Shown: positions 5,472 to 9,121 of the stretch, one piece after another
Layout: each line of letters begins with the position of its first letter
Numbering within the stretch: the first letter of the stretch is position 1
Assembly (NCBI GenBank): GCA_003454605.1
Contig: DMKD01000395.1
Location: 1 to 9,121 of the forward strand
Direction: 5' to 3'
Origin: Spirochaeta sp.
GTDB lineage: Bacteria; Spirochaetota; Spirochaetia; UBA9216
DNA: 9,121 nt
Notes under the pieces: model-generated
Told to the model about the DNA's origin: nothing
Database searches by the model: none
The model's input: the letters and a program-made list of their open reading frames with translations, nothing else
Made by a program: the position numbers and the translations under genes

Positions 5472-6854
5472 TCAGCAGTTACAGTTGCCGCAGCAGCATC
5501 CGCCATCACTGTTCCTGTCACCCGGATTGCAGATGATCTTATCAAGACGATTCCATTTCTTCAGATCTTTTGGAAGACCCGCTTCTCTTTCCTTATTGAT
5601 ATAAGCAGGAGATTCGAAGTGGTATTTATATTTTGTGTGAACATCGTATGTGCCGTCAAGAAGTGCATATGTATCTTCAGTCATTACAAGCTCTTCATTC
5701 GTAGGTATAACGAATACCTTTACCTTGGAATCATCTGTGCTGATACAGGTTTCGGCATTACGGGTCATAGAAGCTTCATTTTTAGCATCATCAATCTTTA
5801 TACCCATGTACTCAAGGCCTTCACATGCAAGCTTTCTTGTTATTGGTCCGCGCTCTCCAACACCGGCAGTGAATACGATCGCATCAGCTCCGCCGATTGC
5901 AGCAGAGTAGGCGCCGATGTATTTTTTAATTCTGTAGGATTCAATCATCTCACAGAGAATTGCTCTTTCATCTCCGCCTTCAGCTGCAATTTCAATATCG
6001 CGCCTGTCTACCCATTTTCCGGTAATACCTAGAACACCGCTTTCCTTGTTGAGAGCTTTCTCTACTACTTCTGCGCTCATACCGGTTTTATCCATGATAT
6101 AAAAAGGAATAGCCGGGTCGATGTCGCCGGAACGTGTTCCCATTACAAGTCCTTCAAGCGGAGTGAGGCCCATTGATGTATCGAATGAACAGCCGTTTTT
6201 AACTGCGTTAATGCTTGCACCGTTTCCGATGTGAGCAATAACAAGATTAGTTTCAAACGGATCCTTACCCAGCAGTACTGAAGCTCTCTTAGCTGTATAG
6301 AGAAAAGAAGTTCCATGGAATCCGTATCTTCTTACTCCGTATCTAGTATACCATTCATGAGGAAGGGCATATACATAGGATGATTCGGGCATAGTCTGGT
6401 GCCATGCAGTATCCATGATTGCACAATGTTTTGCATCGGGAAGAACAGCCTCAGCTGCTTCAATTCCAATGAGGTTTGCAGGGATATGTAGAGGAGCAAG
6501 TTTTTCAAGCTCTCTGAAAGTCTCCATCGCCTCATCGGTGATGACAAGTGATTTAGCGAATTTTTCAGCACCGTGAACTACACGATGGCCTACAGCTGAG
6601 ATTTCCTTGATGTCCTTGATAGCGCCATGTTCGGGGCTAAGGATAGAACTGATGAGAAGAGCCATTGCCTCTTTATGAGTGGGGCAGGAATTCTTAATCT
6701 TTACTTCATCATGGCCTTTTGCTTCGTGTTTGATAAAACTTCCGTCAAGACCGATTCTCTCTATGATACCTGTTGCAAGAGTCTCTTCTTTTGCCCAGTC
6801 ATAGAGCTGATATTTAAGAGACGAACTTCCGCAGTTAAGGGTTAATATTACCAA
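5472..6854 (-). CDS. ackA: Acetate kinase 1 with cysteine-rich C-terminal extension
   Basis: AckA transfers phosphate between acetyl phosphate and ADP, making ATP in acetate fermentation. Catalytic residues in the Methanosarcina enzyme have counterparts at N7 (LNCGSSSLKY), R91 (GHRVVHG), H123, D148, H180 (RRYGFHGTS), R241 (MGTRSGDIDP) and E388 (TNEELV). DTAWHQ replaces the more usual DTAFHQ. The 460-residue length exceeds the common 400 because about 55 residues follow the kinase core (about 406-460). This extension is rich in aromatic and charged residues and ends with CCCGNCNC (453-460), plus C442. I recall long acetate kinases in Treponema, but the tail's function is unknown to me. The start is TTG at 6854-6852, set by AGGAGG 6 bases upstream and by the family N-terminus VILTLNCGSSS. 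It is divergent from the outer-membrane protein gene. Confidence 0.96.
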   Translation of the reverse strand: MVILTLNCGSSSLKYQLYDWAKEETLATGIIERIGLDGSFIKHEAKGHDEVKIKNSCPTHKEAMALLISSILSPEHGAIKDIKEISAVGHRVVHGAEKFAKSLVITDEAMETFRELEKLAPLHIPANLIGIEAAEAVLPDAKHCAIMDTAWHQTMPESSYVYALPHEWYTRYGVRRYGFHGTSFLYTAKRASVLLGKDPFETNLVIAHIGNGASINAVKNGCSFDTSMGLTPLEGLVMGTRSGDIDPAIPFYIMDKTGMSAEVVEKALNKESGVLGITGKWVDRRDIEIAAEGGDERAILCEMIESYRIKKYIGAYSAAIGGADAIVFTAGVGERGPITRKLACEGLEYMGIKIDDAKNEASMTRNAETCISTDDSKVKVFVIPTNEELVMTEDTYALLDGTYDVHTKYKYHFESPAYINKEREAGLPKDLKKWNRLDKIICNPGDRNSDGGCCCGNCNC

Positions 6855-6860
6855 TTATTT

Positions 6861-6866
6861 CCTCCT
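6861..6866 (-). promoter_or_regulatory. Ribosome binding site deciding the TTG start of acetate kinase 1
   Basis: On the minus strand AGGAGG (6866-6861) is followed after six bases by TTG (6854-6852). A perfect Shine-Dalgarno at ideal distance compensates for the weaker start codon. No in-frame ATG lies nearby. Confidence 0.88.
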
Positions 6867-6875
6867 GGTGTTGGT

Positions 6876-6900
6876 TAATGTCATTTAATAATAGACATCA
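6876..6900. promoter_or_regulatory. Candidate operator: 7-bp inverted repeat between divergent genes
   Basis: TAATGTC (6876-6882) and GACATCA (6894-6900) form inverted half-sites with one mismatch and an 11-base AT-rich spacer. On the minus strand the repeat overlaps the -10 element and expected transcription start of acetate kinase 1. On the plus strand it overlaps the -35 candidate of the outer-membrane protein gene. The position suits a repressor controlling one or both genes, but no regulator is encoded in the window. Confidence 0.4.
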
Positions 6901-6918
6901 TACATATATAACTATAAT
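6892..6918 (+). promoter_or_regulatory. Candidate promoter for the outer-membrane protein gene
   Basis: TAGACA (6892-6897; 5 of 6 to TTGACA) is followed after 15 bases by a perfect TATAAT (6913-6918). The spacer is shorter than the optimal 17, which lowers confidence. It overlaps the divergent acetate kinase 1 promoter, so the two may compete. Confidence 0.4.
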
Positions 6919-6924
6919 TTTCAA
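6897..6924 (-). promoter_or_regulatory. Candidate sigma-70 promoter for acetate kinase 1
   Basis: On the minus strand TTGAAA (6924-6919; 4 of 6) is followed after 16 bases by TATGAT (6902-6897; 5 of 6 to TATAAT). The expected transcript start is near 6890, giving a leader of about 35 bases that includes the AGGAGG site. Confidence 0.55.
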
Positions 6925-6955
6925 GCAGGCTTAAAGAATTACGGTATAGAAAGAT

Positions 6956-8308
6956 ATGAAGTTTTTTTCTCTATCCGTTCTTTTTTCAGTGCTCATATTC
7001 ACAGCTGCATCAGCTGATTCTTCATTTACATCCATTCTTGAAAAAGATGGAAGTTTTCTGAACAGGATTAGATGGGAGGGGCGTACTTTCACCTTCAGTC
7101 TCACCGGTTCAGCGGATGAGGGCGGTCTTTATGCTGAGCCGACACTGAAATCAAATGAATTCATATTCGGACGTCTCAATCTCAAATCCGTTCTTCGTGA
7201 GATCTACGGCAGCGGCGGCAGTGCGGCTGGAGCAGCTGTTTATTATGAACCAGGTTCACTGACTGCGACCGACTCATTCAGCGGATCTTCGCGCTTCGGC
7301 GCGGCTTTATTCCCTCCGGCATCAAACGATCTTTCGTCCTGGATATTCCGGGCAAACAACGGCCGTTTCTCAGGTGGAATTGTGATGCAGAAACTCAGTC
7401 CCCGCTCATTGCCGGACGGCATTCAGCTTGAAACTGATCTGCTCCTCTGCGCCGGAAACACCGTTGATAACCTGACTGATCAGTGGTTCGGTGAAAAACA
7501 GCTGATGCAGGTTCAACCGGTTCTCAATGCGGCAGTTGAAACGCGGCTGCATGCGGGAAACCCCGGAACTTCGGGCAGAAGCATGCTTAAGGCTTCCACC
7601 GAAGGCTTCAGTGCTTCGCTTTCCGCACTGGCAGCCTGCAGCCTGCCTTTTTACACCGAGGCCGGTATATCGCTCAGGCTGTTCGGCTTGATGGGCTGTG
7701 CCGATGTAAACATCTGCGGTAGCCTTCAGTTTGCTGATGAAAACTATCTGTCCGCAAACGGCAGCCTGCTGGACAATCATCTTTCTGCCGGGGTTTCAGT
7801 GTTCTGCCGCCCTGCAGCCGACATCTGCATCTGTGAGTTTACTGCAGATTTCAGTCGCGAACAAAAACGGGCAGATATAGTTCCGTCGCGATATATACCT
7901 CAGAGTGATAAAATGTCTGCTGAGCTTAAATTATTCGCAGGGATTACTGAATTGAAAGTGAATGGAGATTGTAACTGGAGCTATGATAGCCTTGGAGGCA
8001 TTTCGCATTCATTTTCAGCAGGCGCGGCCTGTGAGCTTAGCGCAGGTCTGCTTTTATTCAGACTCGATTACGGCTGCTGTTATGAGGGGATTAACAGGTA
8101 CTGGGAGCTTCCTTTACATAAATTGAGTACAGATGTCGTTATAAAAACAGATGGTATGAAATTAAGTCTGGGTGCAGGTATCATGGATGGGGCAGGATTT
8201 GAGGCTGGTATTGAATTCAGCCCGGGAGATGCTGATGTTTCTTTCGAGTTGGAGATTGATGAAGAGCGGGATATTTCTTTCAGCATAGGATTTGAGACCT
8301 GTTGGTGA
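6956..8308 (+). CDS. Exported protein, probable outer-membrane beta-barrel, cysteine-containing
   Basis: I do not recognise the family. The 450-residue product starts with a short n-region (MK), a hydrophobic core to about residue 17 and an Ala-Ser-Ala site, so signal peptidase I cleavage after A20 is likely. The mature part is rich in Ser, Gly, Ala and alternating hydrophobic/polar stretches suited to transmembrane beta-strands, such as SAELKLFAGITELKVNGD (321-338) and VSFELEIDEERDISFSIGF (428-446). It ends in Trp (W450), and a terminal aromatic is typical of Omp85-assembled barrels. The 12 cysteines, all after residue 164 (for example C291, C293, C374, C375, C449), are unusual for such proteins. 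The ribosome binding site is weak (AGAAAGA before ATG 6956). It lies between two acetate kinase genes and has the divergent one's promoter region upstream. Barrel topology is inferred, not shown. Confidence 0.75.
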   Translation: MKFFSLSVLFSVLIFTAASADSSFTSILEKDGSFLNRIRWEGRTFTFSLTGSADEGGLYAEPTLKSNEFIFGRLNLKSVLREIYGSGGSAAGAAVYYEPGSLTATDSFSGSSRFGAALFPPASNDLSSWIFRANNGRFSGGIVMQKLSPRSLPDGIQLETDLLLCAGNTVDNLTDQWFGEKQLMQVQPVLNAAVETRLHAGNPGTSGRSMLKASTEGFSASLSALAACSLPFYTEAGISLRLFGLMGCADVNICGSLQFADENYLSANGSLLDNHLSAGVSVFCRPAADICICEFTADFSREQKRADIVPSRYIPQSDKMSAELKLFAGITELKVNGDCNWSYDSLGGISHSFSAGAACELSAGLLLFRLDYGCCYEGINRYWELPLHKLSTDVVIKTDGMKLSLGAGIMDGAGFEAGIEFSPGDADVSFELEIDEERDISFSIGFETCW

Positions 8309-8352
8309 ATATGAACAATTAACCGCTTAGTGAAAAAAGGTGAAATCAATCG

Positions 8353-8381
8353 TTGCAATATTATCCTTTTGGGTTTAGAAT
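8353..8381 (+). promoter_or_regulatory. Candidate sigma-70 promoter for acetate kinase 2
   Basis: TTGCAA (8353-8358; 4 of 6) and TAGAAT (8376-8381; 5 of 6) are separated by the optimal 17 bases. A start near 8388 would give a leader of about 30 bases with GGAG at 8406-8409. No terminator is seen after the outer-membrane protein gene, so read-through from it is also possible. Confidence 0.5.
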
Positions 8382-8416
8382 CTCGTTATTCAAAACTACG
8401 AACCGGGAGCGAAGAC

Positions 8417-9121
8417 ATGGAAAAACTTCTTGTACTCAATTGCGGCAGCTCATCGCTGAAATATGAGGTTTATGCAATGCCCAGTAAAACGAGTCTGGGG
8501 AAGGGACTTGTTGAGAGAATCGGCTCATCAACAGGTGTTATAACGCAGAAATCGGATAAAGGTGTTTTTGAGGTTGAAAAGCCGCTTCCGGATCATGACA
8601 AAGCCATGGAGCTGGTCAAAGCAGCCCTGACTGATTCTGAGAAGGGCTTGATCGAAACTATTGATGAAATTACTGGTGTAGGACATCGTACGGTACACGG
8701 CGGTGAAGACTATGCCTCTTCAGTAATAATTGACGATGATGTAATCGCGGCAATTGAGAAGAATATCGATCTCGCTCCGCTTCACAACCCGCCTAATCTT
8801 ACCGGTATCAGGGCTGCGATGGAAATGCTTCCAAAGGTGCCTCAGGTGGCGGTCTTCGATACTGCATTTCATCAGACACTCGCTCCGTCCTCGTATCTTT
8901 ACGGACTGCCCAGGGAATTGTACACAAAGTATAGGATAAGGCGGTACGGTTTTCACGGTACAAGCCATCAATATGTCTCAAACGAAGCAGTCAAGCTTAT
9001 GAAACGCTCGGTTGAGAATACAAATGTCATATCATGTCATCTTGGAAACGGTGCATCGATTACTGCAATCAGACAGGGCGAGTCGGTTGAGACCTCAATG
9101 GGATTCACTCCTCTTGAAGGG
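8417..9121 (+). CDS. ackA: Acetate kinase 2, N-terminal part (cut by window edge)
   Basis: An ATG at 8417, 7 bases after GGAG (8406-8409), opens a frame of 235 codons running off the right edge without a stop. The translation has the acetate kinase core: LVLNCGSSSLKYEVY (N8), VGHRTVHGG (R91), APLHNPPNL (H123), the canonical VFDTAFHQT (D148), IRRYGFHGTS (H180), CHLGNGASI and TSMGFTPLEG at the edge. Catalytic Arg 241 and Glu 384 equivalents and the C-terminus lie outside. It is clearly diverged from the leftward paralogue at 5472-6854, for instance DTAFHQ here against DTAWHQ there. The two are therefore not a recent duplication. The close relative propionate kinase cannot be excluded from half a protein. 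Whether it carries a cysteine-rich tail cannot be seen. Confidence 0.95.
   Translation, partial: MEKLLVLNCGSSSLKYEVYAMPSKTSLGKGLVERIGSSTGVITQKSDKGVFEVEKPLPDHDKAMELVKAALTDSEKGLIETIDEITGVGHRTVHGGEDYASSVIIDDDVIAAIEKNIDLAPLHNPPNLTGIRAAMEMLPKVPQVAVFDTAFHQTLAPSSYLYGLPRELYTKYRIRRYGFHGTSHQYVSNEAVKLMKRSVENTNVISCHLGNGASITAIRQGESVETSMGFTPLEG

Noticed and set aside
5619..6032. Rightward open frames inside acetate kinase 1 (also 5650-5910)
   Set aside because: Both are antisense to a conserved kinase core and lack ribosome binding sites.
7406..7780. Leftward open frame of 124 codons inside the outer-membrane protein gene
   Set aside because: It is opposite a gene with a clear signal peptide and barrel-like ending. 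The antisense frame is a by-product of the codon composition there.
8334..8370. Possible terminator after the outer-membrane protein gene (AAAAGG paired with CCTTTT)
   Set aside because: The stem is only 6 bp with a 22-base or longer loop and no GC-rich core. The T-run overlaps a better explanation as promoter spacer for acetate kinase 2.
1..9121. A novel defence, mobile or biosynthetic system
   Set aside because: All substantial genes but one are recognisable housekeeping or metabolic families in ordinary operons. No transposase, integrase, repeat array, toxin pair or defence domain was found on either strand.

Overview
This is ordinary-density bacterial chromosome (about 93% coding), with a moderate G+C content, canonical AGGAGG-type ribosome binding sites and several TTG starts. 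Gene content points to a fermentative bacterium with an outer membrane: two acetate kinase genes, a signal-peptide protein with a beta-barrel-like C-terminus, and housekeeping metabolic genes. The long acetate kinase with a C-terminal extension and the single-cysteine ArsC-like protein suggest a spirochaete (Treponema/Spirochaeta relatives). That assignment is from memory of these families and is only moderately confident.

Left part (1-2220): the 3' end of a type I mannose-6-phosphate isomerase gene and yaiI (UPF0178) run rightward. They converge on leftward asnS, with an 11-bp inverted repeat between them that probably terminates transcription both ways. The asnS start is moved to 2207, where a good ribosome binding site lies.

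Centre (2208-5454): a 220-base divergent intergenic region holds three inverted-repeat structures. The last is a terminator-like hairpin directly in front of a five-gene rightward unit: ArsC/Spx-like protein (TTG start), WalJ/YycJ-type metallo-hydrolase, class I DAHP synthase, DJ-1/YajL-family protein and a 42-residue membrane peptide. The unit ends at a strong bidirectional terminator. The aroF stop codon sits inside a perfect 17-bp inverted repeat. Its second arm can alternatively pair with a third, imperfect copy that abuts the DJ-1 ribosome binding site.

Right part (5455-9121): acetate kinase 1 runs leftward from a TTG start and ends in a cysteine-rich tail. It is divergent from a rightward, cysteine-containing probable outer-membrane protein, with overlapping candidate promoters and an inverted repeat between them. 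A second acetate kinase gene, with its own candidate promoter, starts at 8417 and is cut by the window edge.

I see no mobile element, CRISPR array, tRNA or rRNA, and no clear new multi-gene system. The most unusual signals are RNA-scale structures (4602-4667 and 2276-2427), the tailed acetate kinase, and the paired acetate kinases around an outer-membrane protein.
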